A stretch of DNA of 64,000 bases from contig NZ_CP159834.1 of the NCBI RefSeq assembly GCF_047730165.1, forward strand, positions 1,240,001-1,304,000. Reading direction: 5' to 3'. The notes under the pieces are model-generated. The model ran no database searches. It saw only the letters and a program-made list of their open reading frames with translations, and was not told where the DNA came from. Shown in pieces: positions 1 to 8,575 of the stretch. Positions within the stretch are counted from its first letter, which is position 1; the number at the start of each line of letters is the position of its first letter. The position numbers were made by a program, and so were the translations under genes. The DNA comes from Patiriisocius sp047730165. Lineage in GTDB: Bacteria; Bacteroidota; Bacteroidia; Flavobacteriales; Flavobacteriaceae.

Positions 1-348
1 TGCACCTTGCTGTTCTTTACTATCTCGATCTACACCACGGTTTATGTCATCACTTTGTTCGTGGATAGCACTTAATACGCCACAAGAATTTCCATCAAAC
101 TGGTAGGCACTTTTTGTGTAGCCTATCCTGTTAATGACATCACGCGCAATGGCCTGAACATCTAAATAAACATTAGATTTTACTTCGCCAGCAAGTACTA
201 CTTGTCCTGTGGTTACTAGTGTTTCGCACGCTACCTTAGACTGTGGGTCAAAGGCAAGAAAATTATCAATTAATGCATCACTTATTTGGTCTGCAACTTT
301 ATCTGGATGTCCTTCAGAAACACTCTCTGAAGTAAATAAATACGCCAT
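1..348 (-). CDS. metK: S-adenosylmethionine synthetase, N-terminal part (cut by window edge)
   Basis: MetK makes S-adenosylmethionine from methionine and ATP in the cytoplasm. Reading leftwards from the ATG at 348-346, the protein begins MAYLFTSESVSEGHPDKVAD. It contains the family's SEGHPDK signature at about residues 9-15, which is decisive. The frame stays open for 116 codons to the window edge, so only the first quarter to third of the roughly 420-residue enzyme is present. It is divergent from mutS. The roughly 190-nt 5' leader holds conserved-looking RNA structure and a Bacteroidota-type promoter, which fits control by its product SAM. Confidence 0.97.
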   Translation of the reverse strand, partial: MAYLFTSESVSEGHPDKVADQISDALIDNFLAFDPQSKVACETLVTTGQVVLAGEVKSNVYLDVQAIARDVINRIGYTKSAYQFDGNSCGVLSAIHEQSDDINRGVDRDSKEQQGA

Positions 349-420
349 ATGCTATGTATTATTTTTAATGTTGTGGATAGATTTGACGGGATACGTCAGA
401 TAAAATTACAATGAAGTAAT

Positions 421-540
421 AGTTCTTCTTAGCATTTTTCTAAACTTGATTTGGAGTTTCCCAAATAGGATGTTTAGATTTCTAAAAGGTAACCTTTTAG
501 AAGAGGTTGCAAGCAGTCAAATCTTCCCTCTACGTTCTGT
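421..540 (-). promoter_or_regulatory. Structured metK leader, candidate SAM riboswitch
   Basis: Read on the minus strand, the metK leader contains an AGAGGGA block, then GCTTGCAACC, a strong hairpin (arms TCTAAAAG/CTTTTAGA around 481-501), a second long hairpin (TCTAAAC...GTTTAGA enclosing ATTTGG/CCAAAT), and finally AAAATGCTAAG. The order GAGGGA, GCAACC, then a GCTAA-like 3' core resembles the SAM-I (S-box) aptamer family. Its position before metK makes a SAM sensor plausible. Class and exact limits are inferred by eye; a covariance-model search (Rfam SAM families) would settle it. Confidence 0.55.
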
Positions 541-544
541 GGGA

Positions 545-577
545 CAAAGGTACTGTTATTCTTATTCTTGATAAAGT
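545..577 (-). promoter_or_regulatory. metK promoter (Bacteroidota type)
   Basis: On the minus strand TACCTTTG (552-545) matches the TAnnTTTG -7 element. TTTA lies 19 nt upstream in the place of the -33 TTTG. Transcription would start near 540, giving a leader of about 190 nt that begins just before the structured RNA. Confidence 0.5.
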
Positions 578-718
578 TGTGTAGGACTATTTCTTAGGGA
601 AGTCATAAAGTCTCGTTTTAATTGTTTCTGAAATATCATTGTGGAAAAGTTACGATAAGTCGTGGTATTTTCGGCTTGCTATTCTAAGGTCATTATGTAC
701 ATTTATCTGCTTATTTAT

Positions 719-3370
719 ATGAAGAAAATGGTAAAGAAAGTCACCCCCTTAATGAAACAATACAACGCCATCAAGGTGAAGTATCCTGATGCCTTGTTGC
801 TTTTTAGAGTGGGAGATTTTTACGAGACATTTGGGGAAGATGCTGTAAAGGCCGCCGGTATTTTAAATATCACGCTTACCGCAAGAAACAATGGAGGAGA
901 TCAAGTGGAGCTTGCAGGTTTTCCGCATCATTCTTTAAATACTTATTTACCTAAGCTTGTGATGGCGGGTTGTCGCGTTGCTATTTGTGACCAGTTGGAA
1001 GACCCAAAATTAACCAAGAACATTGTAAAGCGTGGTGTGACAGAGTTGATTACTCCAGGAGTTGCCCTAAATGATGACATACTGCAATCTAAATCTAATA
1101 ACTTTCTTGCCGCCGTGCACTTTGGTGCTGCTGCAGGCAAGGCATCTCAGAAGGGAAGCAAGATAGGTGTTAGTTTCTTAGACATCTCGACCGGCGAGTT
1201 TTTAACTTCTGAAGGGAGCGCCGAGTATATTGATAAGTTGCTTCAAAACTTTAACCCGAGTGAAGTACTTTTTAGTAAGCAGAACCGGAAATTGTTTTCT
1301 GAAACCTTTGGTGATAATTTTCATGTCTTTCATTTAGAAGACTGGGTATTTCAAAAAGATTATGCAGATGAAGCTTTAAATAAACAATTTGACACCAATA
1401 ACTTAAAGGGTTTTGGGATTGATCATCTAGAACAAGGCGTTATTGCCAGTGGTGCAGCTTTACATTATCTAGGCGAAACGCAGCATAATAAGTTGCAGCA
1501 TATCACGAAGGTGTCCAGAATCGCCGAAGATGAGTATGTGTGGATGGACCGGTTTACCATTAGAAATCTTGAGCTGTATCACAGCAATCAACAGAATGCG
1601 GTGACCTTATTAGACGTGATTGATAAAACGATTTCGCCAATGGGCGGTCGTATGTTAAAACGTTGGATGGCATTGCCACTAAAAAATCTGGAAGCTATTA
1701 CAAGAAGGCAAGAAGTGGTGAGCTACCTATTAGATGAACCATCGGTCTTAGATAAGATTAAAACAAATATCAAACGCATAGGAGATTTAGAGCGCTTAAT
1801 ATCTAAAGTAGCTACAGGTAAGATAAGCCCTCGGGAGGTTATACAGCTAAAAAATTCTTTAGAAGCTGTAATTCCAGTGAAGCATATTTCCGAAGCAAGC
1901 AAAAACGAATCGCTAAGAATTCTTGGAGAACAATTGCAGGAATGTGAGGTGCTCCGAAATAAAATAAAAGAAACAATAAACGAAGAAGCACCTGTTAATA
2001 TCCTGAAGGGAAATGCAATCGCTTCTGGTTTTCACGAAGAACTAGATGAGTTACGCGCAATTGCAACAGGAGGGAAGGAGTATTTAAATAGTATGCTTGC
2101 CAGAGAAACCGAGCGAACGGGAATCACATCTTTAAAAATAGCGAGCAATAATGTGTATGGCTATTATATAGAGGTGCGCAATACGCATAAGGACAAAGTA
2201 CCAGAGGAGTGGATTAGAAAGCAAACTTTGGTAAATGCAGAGCGGTACATTACCGAAGAATTAAAAGTGTATGAATCAAAAATTTTAGGCGCCGAAGAAA
2301 AAATAGGTGCTTTAGAACAGGAGATTTTTGCGAAACTCGGGCAATGGATGATACAATACATCGCTCCTGTACAGCAAAACGCGACTCTTATTGCAGAGAT
2401 GGATTGCCTGTGTTCTTTTGCGACTCAAGCTAATGAAGCAAACTACACAAGACCCTTATTTGACGAGACAACAGACCTTGATATTAAAGACGGCCGTCAT
2501 CCTGTGATTGAAAAACAATTACCGCCAGACGCTCCTTTCATTAGCAATGATGTGTTCTTAGATAGAGATAACCAACAGATTATAATGATTACTGGACCTA
2601 ACATGAGTGGGAAGAGTGCTATTTTAAGACAGACAGCCTTGATTGTACTGCTCGCTCAAATGGGAAGTTTTGTTCCCGCGGGCGAGGTGAGAATGGGCGT
2701 CGTAGATAAGATCTTTACGCGAGTGGGTGCAAGCGATAATATAAGTATGGGAGAGTCTACTTTTATGGTAGAGATGAACGAGACAGCGAGTATCCTTAAT
2801 AACATAAGTGAACGGAGTCTTGTGCTACTGGATGAAATAGGCCGCGGGACTAGCACCTATGATGGGATTTCTATTGCCTGGGCGATTAGCGAATATTTAC
2901 ACGAACATCCAAGTCATGCGAAGGTGTTATTTGCCACGCATTATCACGAGATTAACGAGATGACAGAGACGTTTGATCGTATTAAAAACTATAACGTTTC
3001 TGTAAAAGAATTAAAAGATGATGTATTGTTTCTTCGGAAATTGGTTCCGGGGGGTTCACATCATTCTTTTGGGATACACGTAGCAAAGATGGCAGGAATG
3101 CCGCAAGCTGTTTTAAATCGCGCCAATAAAATTTTAAAACGTCTAGAGAAAAGCCATTCTTCTGAGGAGCTCACTGATAAAATGAAACAAATAAGTGAAG
3201 AAGAAATGCAACTCAGCTTTTTTAAACTGGATGATCCTTTACTTGAAGAGTTGCGAGATGAGATATCAGGTATTGATATTGATACTTTAACCCCTGTAGA
3301 AGCCTTGATGAAATTAAACGAAATGAAACGGATGCTGGTGAAGCGCGCTAATGTGAAGTTGAAGAAGTAA
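719..3370 (+). CDS. mutS: DNA mismatch repair protein MutS
   Basis: MutS recognises mismatches and small loops and recruits MutL in an ATP-dependent manner. The mismatch-reading F-Y-E motif is at residues 34-36. The connector, lever and clamp region follows. The ATPase has Walker A GPNMSGKS at about 626-633, Walker B with D705-E706, and the STYDG signature. I start at ATG 719 (MKKMVKKVTPLMKQYNAIK), because the 19 residues encoded upstream are hydrophobic and not MutS-like; ATG 728 is also possible. The 883 residues are normal for Bacteroidota MutS. The gene is divergent from metK and convergent with tRNA-Leu, with a shared terminator between. Confidence 0.97.
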   Translation: MKKMVKKVTPLMKQYNAIKVKYPDALLLFRVGDFYETFGEDAVKAAGILNITLTARNNGGDQVELAGFPHHSLNTYLPKLVMAGCRVAICDQLEDPKLTKNIVKRGVTELITPGVALNDDILQSKSNNFLAAVHFGAAAGKASQKGSKIGVSFLDISTGEFLTSEGSAEYIDKLLQNFNPSEVLFSKQNRKLFSETFGDNFHVFHLEDWVFQKDYADEALNKQFDTNNLKGFGIDHLEQGVIASGAALHYLGETQHNKLQHITKVSRIAEDEYVWMDRFTIRNLELYHSNQQNAVTLLDVIDKTISPMGGRMLKRWMALPLKNLEAITRRQEVVSYLLDEPSVLDKIKTNIKRIGDLERLISKVATGKISPREVIQLKNSLEAVIPVKHISEASKNESLRILGEQLQECEVLRNKIKETINEEAPVNILKGNAIASGFHEELDELRAIATGGKEYLNSMLARETERTGITSLKIASNNVYGYYIEVRNTHKDKVPEEWIRKQTLVNAERYITEELKVYESKILGAEEKIGALEQEIFAKLGQWMIQYIAPVQQNATLIAEMDCLCSFATQANEANYTRPLFDETTDLDIKDGRHPVIEKQLPPDAPFISNDVFLDRDNQQIIMITGPNMSGKSAILRQTALIVLLAQMGSFVPAGEVRMGVVDKIFTRVGASDNISMGESTFMVEMNETASILNNISERSLVLLDEIGRGTSTYDGISIAWAISEYLHEHPSHAKVLFATHYHEINEMTETFDRIKNYNVSVKELKDDVLFLRKLVPGGSHHSFGIHVAKMAGMPQAVLNRANKILKRLEKSHSSEELTDKMKQISEEEMQLSFFKLDDPLLEELRDEISGIDIDTLTPVEALMKLNEMKRMLVKRANVKLKK

Positions 3371-3517
3371 GGGGTGGAATTAAAGTTGAAGACGAAGGCG
3401 AAAATATAAAAGAAGAAAGAGAACAAGGGGTTCCTGTCAGGTTGCTGATTAAAAACTATGGCATTGATTTTTTGTTCCTAATAAGAATTAGATACGAGCA
3501 TCGTGCTTTTTAAATGC

Positions 3518-3547
3518 AAAAAGCCAAGTCTATCGACCTGGCTTTTT
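3518..3547. terminator. Bidirectional terminator between mutS and tRNA-Leu
   Basis: Hairpin with arms AAAAAGCCA/TGGCTTTTT and inner GTC/GAC pairs. It has A-rich and T-rich flanks on both sides, so it can end mutS on the plus strand and the tRNA-Leu transcript on the minus strand. Confidence 0.75.
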
Positions 3548-3556
3548 ACTCATCTG

Positions 3557-3642
3557 TACTCGAGACGGGACTTGAACCCGTACGGACATTACTGCCCACT
3601 GGATTTTAAGTCCAGCGTGTCTACCAATTCCACCACTCGAGC
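3557..3642 (-). tRNA. tRNA-Leu (anticodon TAA)
   Basis: The minus strand folds as a class II tRNA of 86 nt. The acceptor 5' strand is GCTCGAG. The anticodon stem CTGGA/TCCAG encloses the loop CTTAAAA, giving anticodon TAA. A long variable arm and the T loop GGTTCAAGTCC follow. CCA is not encoded. It reads UUA leucine codons. Confidence 0.95.
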
Positions 3643-3796
3643 GTGTTGAAGTGTTTTTTGTTATCCCTACTTTGGGATTTTCACTCCAGTATTGGTATTA
3701 TCTACTTTGCAAATATAGTAAAGTCGAACTTAAAATAAGTAAGCAATCCTTACACTTTACAAATAAAATTACAACCTATATAAGATCATACTTTTG

Positions 3797-3869
3797 AGCG
3801 AAAAACGGGATTCGAACCCGCGACCTCCACCTTGGCAAGGTGGCGCTCTACCAGCTGAGCTATTTTCGC
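3797..3869 (-). tRNA. tRNA-Gly (anticodon GCC)
   Basis: A 73-nt cloverleaf on the minus strand. The acceptor is GCGAAAA/TTTTCGC, and the D arm AGCTCAGCTGGTAGAGC is standard. The anticodon stem CCACC/GGTGG surrounds TTGCCAA (anticodon GCC). The T arm is GGTTCGAATCC, and the discriminator base is T, as usual for bacterial tRNA-Gly. CCA is not encoded. Confidence 0.95.
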
Positions 3870-4360
3870 AATTTTATCTAAATGATGAAAGTCTTTAAGG
3901 TAAATTCATGATTTAAAACGGATGGCAAATTTAATATAAATTGTATTACTTCAAAGTAATATATCAAAAAAAAATAAAAATTAATCTGATGCTTTAATTA
4001 GCTAAAATTACATAGTTAAAATCGATTAATATTTAAATTAGAATCAATTACACTAATGACATTGTGAGTCTATTTGTGCTCCTGTAAATTATAATATAGC
4101 GGAGGTGCAGTTTAGCCTTATTTATTGTTCGCCAGCTATGATTCACTACTACTTATCCCCACATTTCTATTCGTCGAATTTACTGCGCGTCTTAAAAAGT
4201 ATTTAATTAAATGATTCTTAATAGACATCATTGATTTCTTTTTGACCTATTTGCAATGCGTTTTAGAATTTACAACAGGAAAAAACAAAGGAATACTAAA
4301 AAAAATGTTTAATAAATAAGCGCGTTTACACGAACCTTAATTACAAACACCTAGAAACAA
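3870..4360. other. AT-rich gene-free stretch
   Basis: About 490 bases between tRNA-Gly and the terminator of the lipoprotein gene. It is very AT-rich with many stops in all frames. I see no RNA gene, repeat or convincing coding remnant in it. Confidence 0.5.
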
Positions 4361-4390
4361 AAAATGCCCTTGAGTTTTCAAGGGCATTTT
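4361..4390. terminator. Terminator of the small lipoprotein gene
   Basis: Perfect hairpin with 13-nt arms (AAAATGCCCTTGA / TCAAGGGCATTTT) around GTTT, placed 20 nt after the stop of the minus-strand lipoprotein gene. Confidence 0.85.
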
Positions 4391-4409
4391 TATTTATTGT
4401 AAAGAGTGA

Positions 4410-4715
4410 TTAGTTTAAACCATCAGTTCCATCCATCTCTTCTTTCATCTCTTCTCCTGCTTTCTCCATTGCATCACCAGCTTCGTTAGCTGCTTCTTCA
4501 ACGGCGTCACCAGCTTCGTTAGCTGCGTCTTCAACGGCATCACCAGCTTCATTAGCTGCATTCTCCATTGCGTCTACTGCTGCGTCCATATTGCTGTCTG
4601 CTTCCTCTACTGCGCTTTCCACTGCATCTTCTACTTTTTCTTCTGTAGTTTCTCTACAAGAAGATACAGATACGATTAATGCTAAGGCGGCAAAAGTTGT
4701 AAGTACTTTTTTCAT
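4410..4715 (-). CDS. Small lipoprotein with 11-residue repeats
   Basis: A 101-residue exported protein of unknown function. A lysine-start signal peptide ends in the lipobox VSSC (Cys20), so it should be a lipid-anchored envelope protein. After SCRETTEEK comes an Ala/Glu-rich region with at least three near-identical 11-residue units of the form (E/D)AANEAGDAVE, about residues 52-85. This predicts a long amphipathic helix or coiled coil, reminiscent of LEA-like or apolipoprotein-like repeats. It has its own strong terminator. Two decayed relatives with the same TSCRET-type mature start lie within 2.5 kb. A stress or envelope-spacing role would be inference only. Confidence 0.85.
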   Translation of the reverse strand: MKKVLTTFAALALIVSVSSCRETTEEKVEDAVESAVEEADSNMDAAVDAMENAANEAGDAVEDAANEAGDAVEEAANEAGDAMEKAGEEMKEEMDGTDGLN

Positions 4716-4925
4716 AATGTTAAATTTAAGTTAGTGTTTATTTATTTATTTATCAAAACTAAGCCATTTTTTGTACTGAGCAATGGCGTTAAGCCAATAT
4801 TAATATCGTAAAATAAGAAAATATATCTAATTAGCAGCGTTAATAGCTTTTTAAGTCAAAAACCAAACTATCATCAGAACTTCTTTGGAATATATCCGAT
4901 AAAAAGGAAATTTGCCTAGTAAAAA

Positions 4926-4956
4926 TTTGGAATATGTCCTAAATACATTATATTTG
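4926..4956 (+). promoter_or_regulatory. Promoter of the S24 regulator gene, probably leaderless
   Basis: TTTG (4926-4929) is followed after exactly 19 nt by TATATTTG (4949-4956), a full match to the Bacteroidota -33/-7 consensus. Transcription would begin within a few bases of the ATG at 4960. This supports that start over the upstream TTG at 4912, which lies before the promoter. Confidence 0.65.
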
Positions 4957-4959
4957 GGA

Positions 4960-5730
4960 ATGGAAAATAATCTTTCAATTGAAGCGCGTCGTTTTAAAAA
5001 AGTTCGTGAAGAACAAAAGCACACGCAGCAGTCCTTCGCTCAGTTGTTAGGTATAGGTGCAACCACCGCAGATATCGAACGAGGAAAAACTAAAATATCT
5101 GGGATCCTGGTAACAGAGCTTTTGCGACAGTTTGATATTAACCCGCTATGGCTTTTCGGAAAAAGCTACACGAAGATTGTTAATATAGATGGTGGCGATG
5201 TGAGCCCTAAGGTGGTGACATTAGATGTGGATCAAAATGAAACCATTGCTTTAGTAAATCAAAAAGCAGCTGCGGGGTATCCCCATAACATTCAAGATGT
5301 AGATTGGTATGAAACATTACCTGCGTTTAATATTCCATTACCTCAATATAGAAACGCTACCTATAGAGGCTTTCAGGTAGAAGGAGATAGTATGTTGCCT
5401 AATATAAAGGCTAACGAGTGGGTGCTTGGTAGAGCCGTGCCCAATGTAAGTGAAGCAAGCGATAGTAAAATTTATATCATAGTGCTTAAAGATTCTGTAC
5501 TTGTTAAAAAATTACAAAAAGTACCCAACGCCCCTAATAAGGTGCGACTAATATCTTTAAACCCAGAGTACATTCCTATAGATGTGTCTGTCTTAGATAT
5601 TCAAGAAATGTGGTTGGTAAACAGCAAGCTCACTTTTGGTATTGATGAGCCTAACGAGAGTGGATTACTAAGAGAGCTCCAGCAGTCAATGGAAGAACTT
5701 AAAGGACAAATTAATAAGCTAAATACATAA
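4960..5730 (+). CDS. XRE-family regulator with S24 peptidase-like domain
   Basis: A CI/LexA-like regulator of 256 residues. An N-terminal helix-turn-helix (about residues 6-65) precedes a C-terminal S24 domain. That domain shows the candidate self-cleavage pair Ala105-Gly106, the nucleophile in GDSM (Ser144) and the general-base lysine in VLVKKL (Lys183). All elements for RecA-stimulated autocleavage are therefore visible. Such proteins are common in Bacteroidota outside prophages, and no phage genes lie nearby. The start is chosen at ATG 4960 because the promoter lies directly upstream. The target genes are unknown. Confidence 0.88.
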   Translation: MENNLSIEARRFKKVREEQKHTQQSFAQLLGIGATTADIERGKTKISGILVTELLRQFDINPLWLFGKSYTKIVNIDGGDVSPKVVTLDVDQNETIALVNQKAAAGYPHNIQDVDWYETLPAFNIPLPQYRNATYRGFQVEGDSMLPNIKANEWVLGRAVPNVSEASDSKIYIIVLKDSVLVKKLQKVPNAPNKVRLISLNPEYIPIDVSVLDIQEMWLVNSKLTFGIDEPNESGLLRELQQSMEELKGQINKLNT

Positions 5731-5767
5731 CCGCTAAATGAATGTAACTGCGTTTAAAACAAAACAA

Positions 5768-5809
5768 AAAAAAATGAGCAAAACTGCATAAGTAGTAATG
5801 CTCATTTTT
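5768..5809. terminator. Terminator after the S24 regulator
   Basis: TGAGCA/TGCTCA stem with an A-rich left flank and TTTTT on the right, 40 nt after the stop codon. It could also serve the minus-strand remnant that follows. Confidence 0.7.
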
Positions 5810-5827
5810 CTTGATAAAACCTAAAGC

Positions 5828-6062
5828 CTAGTTATTGTCGTCCGTTTTGATTTTGACACCATCATCGCTTGCCTCAATTTCAGAGCTGTTATCGCGAGCT
5901 TCTTGAGCTTATTCTCAATAGGTTCTATAGCGTCATCATCTGTCGCAATAATCTCGTCTTCTACATTTACTTCAATGGTTTTCTCATTTTTTGTGTCTCG
6001 ATAATAAACAAAGGCTGAACTCAAAGTAAACAACACCGCTAAACTTAAAACTAATTTTTTAT
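5828..6062 (-). pseudogene. Decayed small exported/lipoprotein gene
   Basis: On the minus strand a signal peptide KKLVLSLAVLFTLSSAF can be read, but its start has been lost. ATAAAAAATTAG at 6062-6051 would become ATGAAAAAATTAG by adding one G. The mature part runs RDTKNEKTIEVNVEDE. After about residue 55 the frame shifts: one frame ends in basic nonsense at 5821, while the other continues EARDNSSEIEASDDGVKIKT and stops at 5828. The residues at the expected lipobox are Tyr-Tyr, so the lipid-accepting cysteine is also absent. These three independent lesions suggest a dead relative of the lipoprotein at 4410-4715. Confidence 0.65.
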
Positions 6063-6201
6063 ATTGTAAAGCCTGTTGTTATTGTTAAAGAATTGGATAA
6101 GCTAAATTCAAGCACGAAAATGAGCTTTTAACTATCTTAGCTAGTCATAAGGTTTTATTAAATATTTTTCTACATAATCATAAAAGAATAGCTTTAACTC
6201 A

Positions 6202-6855
6202 ATGAACTTTAGTCATTTATTCTCCTTTTTAGAAACACTTCAAAAAAACAATAATAAAGATTGGATGGATGCACACCGCTCGGAATATGTCGCGGTGAGA
6301 GATGGATATATTGCCTGGTTAGAGCAGATGAACATAAAGCTCGCTGCGGTAGATTTAGATTACTTTGATACGCCCGGTAAAAAGGCGATTAACAGGATAA
6401 ATAATAATCTAATGTTTCAGCCCAACAAACCTATTTATAAAGATCATTTTGGCGCTGGCTTAGATCAGGTGTCTAGACAAGGTGATTTTTATATTGAGAT
6501 GGGGGTTCATGAGTGCTACATGGGAGGTGGTTACTGGCATCCATCTCCAAATATTTTGAAGAGCATTAGGGACGCAATCGATTATAATGGAGATGAATTT
6601 AAGGAGATACTTCATAAAGATTCGTTTAAAAAATGCTTCGGAAATATGATAGAAGGAAGCCAGTTAAAAACGTCGCCAAGAGGCTATGACGTCAGACATA
6701 GGCATATTGATTTGCTGCGAAGAAAGTCTTTTGCCGTATCTCATTATGTCACAAGAAAAGAAATAATGAAGTCAGATTTTGACCATAAAGTAATCGAAGT
6801 GTATAAAGAAATGGTTCCTTTTAGAAGGTATCTTAATAAAGCAATAACGGTGTAA
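6202..6855 (+). CDS. DUF2461 family protein
   Basis: A 217-residue cytoplasmic protein of the DUF2461 (TIGR02453) family. Its function is not established. Family features visible are the N-terminal FLETLQKNNNKDWMDAHR, the central RINNNLMFQPNKPIYKDHFG, and GGGYWHPSP at about residue 109. Length is typical for the family. The gene stands alone and is followed directly by a strong inverted repeat that overlaps its stop codon. Confidence 0.9.
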   Translation: MNFSHLFSFLETLQKNNNKDWMDAHRSEYVAVRDGYIAWLEQMNIKLAAVDLDYFDTPGKKAINRINNNLMFQPNKPIYKDHFGAGLDQVSRQGDFYIEMGVHECYMGGGYWHPSPNILKSIRDAIDYNGDEFKEILHKDSFKKCFGNMIEGSQLKTSPRGYDVRHRHIDLLRRKSFAVSHYVTRKEIMKSDFDHKVIEVYKEMVPFRRYLNKAITV

Positions 6856-6892
6856 TTGTCCAGATTAATTAAGGGCAATTATACCGTTATTG
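6841..6892. terminator. Inverted repeat overlapping the DUF2461 stop
   Basis: CAATAACGGTGTAATTG (ending 6858) pairs with CAATTATACCGTTATTG (6876-6892), with a 17-nt loop. The last codons of the gene form the left arm. It probably acts as a terminator. Confidence 0.65.
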
Positions 6893-6937
6893 TTGCAAAT
6901 TTGAATACTGTTGAAATTGTAAATTCATAAAACAGGA

Positions 6938-7129
6938 CTAATCGTCATTCCCTATTTTGTCAATTTCTTTAGCAACTTCGGTTGCTGCTCGCTCTAAAAC
7001 CCCCTTAGATTTTTCTGTTGTTTCCTTAGTCTCTAAGCCAACTTCTTTTAAAATAGTCTTGGTCTTAGTTTCTCTACAAGAAGTATAAAATGCAGCTGAT
7101 AATAGAAGAATCACTGCTGGGATAATACA
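6938..7129 (-). pseudogene. Small lipoprotein with lost start
   Basis: The minus strand reads IIPAVILLLSAAFYTSC, then RETKTKTILKEVGLETKETT and a helical, charged tail ending ...IDKIGNDD at the TAG in 6940-6938. The lipobox YTSC and the following RET resemble the intact lipoprotein at 4410-4715. No ATG or TTG lies in frame before the signal peptide; a stop is at 7132-7130, and only ATT or a late GTG (7114) could start it. An ATG lies just upstream but out of frame, so a small indel at the 5' end is the likely explanation. A live gene using an unusual start cannot be excluded. Confidence 0.5.
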
Positions 7130-7168
7130 TTAACTACTTTGTGAAGTGAGCGCGTAAGCTATTGTTAA

Positions 7169-8401
7169 TCAAAGGACTATTCTAGAAACAATAGTGTTTG
7201 TCGCTCCAGTATTACTATTAATCCAATGCTCACAAATCATTCCTGTTTTACTTCGAAAATGCCGATCATCCGCAAGTTTAGTCATTATCGTTGTACACTC
7301 TTCTGAGCTAGAAACAGAAAACAATCCAGCCAATGATTGAAGTCGCTCTGCTTCGGGAAACCTGTCGAAGTTTTTACCAATCACAACGGGTACACCAAAG
7401 GTGGCTGGCTCCAAAATATTATGCAGTCCATCAGTGCCCATCCCTCCACCTACGTAAGCGATATCTGCATAGCTATAGATTTTGGTAAGCAGACCCACCG
7501 TGTCTACAATAAGTAAAGCGGCTTGCGCAAGCGACTCGTCTGTCATTTGAGAATAACGAACGGCTGGTTTTTTAATCTTGTCAAGGAGCGCCTTAATGTT
7601 ACTATTGTCTATCTTGTGGGGTGCGATCACAAAAGTTACGTTTATAGGAGATTGATTTATATACGCAATTAAAATGGCATCATCTTCTGGCCAAGTGCTT
7701 CCGCAAACTATGCAGAGCCGGTCTTGTTTAAATGTTTCCATAAAAGACAAATCATTGTTCATCTCAATCTGATGACTCACACGATCAAACCGTGTATCGC
7801 CGCTTACGGTGATATCTTTGAAGTCAATTGATTTCAATAAGATTTCTGAAGCAATATTTTGCACATAAAGATGGTCAAAAGTCTTAAGTGCCTTGCGCAT
7901 TAAACCACCATATATTTTGAAGTAAGCTTGATCTTCTCTAAAAACCCCAGAAACTAGAGCAGCGGGGATTTGCTGTTTTTCAAGTTCAAAAAGATAATTA
8001 GGCCATACTTCATATTTAACAAAAAAGGCATAAACCGGATTAATAGCTTTAATAAATTTTCTAGCATTGCTTTTAGTGTCCATTGGCAGATAAACCGTAA
8101 CGTCTGCCAATTTGTTATTTTTTTTCACTTCATAACCAGAAGGAGAGAAAAACGAAACAACCAGTTTATAGTCTGGATACTTTTTCTTCAACGCTTCCAT
8201 GACGGGAACTCCTTGCTCATATTCGCCCAAAGAGGCGCAGTGAAACCAAATAGTGCATTCTTCACAGGTTAAAGTTTCAGAAATAATGGAAAATGTTTTT
8301 TTCCTTCCTTGCACAAATAACCGTAGCTTTTTACTGAAAAACTGAGCAACTTGAAGATGAAGATCTGCAGTATAAATTAAAAGGTTGTAGACATTGGTCA
8401 T
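7169..8401 (-). CDS. waaA: 3-deoxy-D-manno-octulosonic acid transferase (lipid A Kdo transferase)
   Basis: Transfers Kdo to lipid A precursors at the inner membrane, an essential step in lipopolysaccharide core synthesis. The 410-residue protein starts at ATG 8401 (MTNVYNLLIY). About 100 further codons are open upstream, but they lie in the divergent promoter region and look non-coding. The N-terminal GT30 domain contains HCASLGEYEQG at about residues 55-65. The C-terminal Rossmann half ends with the donor-site region YVGGGMGTDGLHNILEPATFG. It is divergent from the sugar aminotransferase gene at 8576, so the locus is devoted to surface polysaccharide. Confidence 0.93.
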   Translation of the reverse strand: MTNVYNLLIYTADLHLQVAQFFSKKLRLFVQGRKKTFSIISETLTCEECTIWFHCASLGEYEQGVPVMEALKKKYPDYKLVVSFFSPSGYEVKKNNKLADVTVYLPMDTKSNARKFIKAINPVYAFFVKYEVWPNYLFELEKQQIPAALVSGVFREDQAYFKIYGGLMRKALKTFDHLYVQNIASEILLKSIDFKDITVSGDTRFDRVSHQIEMNNDLSFMETFKQDRLCIVCGSTWPEDDAILIAYINQSPINVTFVIAPHKIDNSNIKALLDKIKKPAVRYSQMTDESLAQAALLIVDTVGLLTKIYSYADIAYVGGGMGTDGLHNILEPATFGVPVVIGKNFDRFPEAERLQSLAGLFSVSSSEECTTIMTKLADDRHFRSKTGMICEHWINSNTGATNTIVSRIVL

Positions 8402-8575
8402 ATGGCTAAAATACAAAAATGGTGTTTGAGTTACGACCGAGAATGTGATTTTAATAAGTAGAACGTCAAGGAGGTGCTTTCGTGTTTGTATTTTGTATTT
8501 TTGCCAAGCTAAAAGAAAAGATATTCGCTCTCTTGAGCAAAAATAACAAGATGTCCATCTTAATGGAAAGTGCTT

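Noticed and set aside
662..718. Upstream start for MutS at 662
   Set aside because: It adds 19 hydrophobic residues unlike any MutS N-terminus; the family start matches ATG 719 or 728.
4912..4959. TTG start for the S24 regulator
   Set aside because: It lies upstream of the consensus promoter that ends at 4956, so it would not be transcribed from it. The added residues are not helix-turn-helix-like.
4960..5730. S24 regulator as a prophage marker
   Set aside because: No integrase, structural or lysis genes lie nearby. Stand-alone S24 regulators are common in Bacteroidota.
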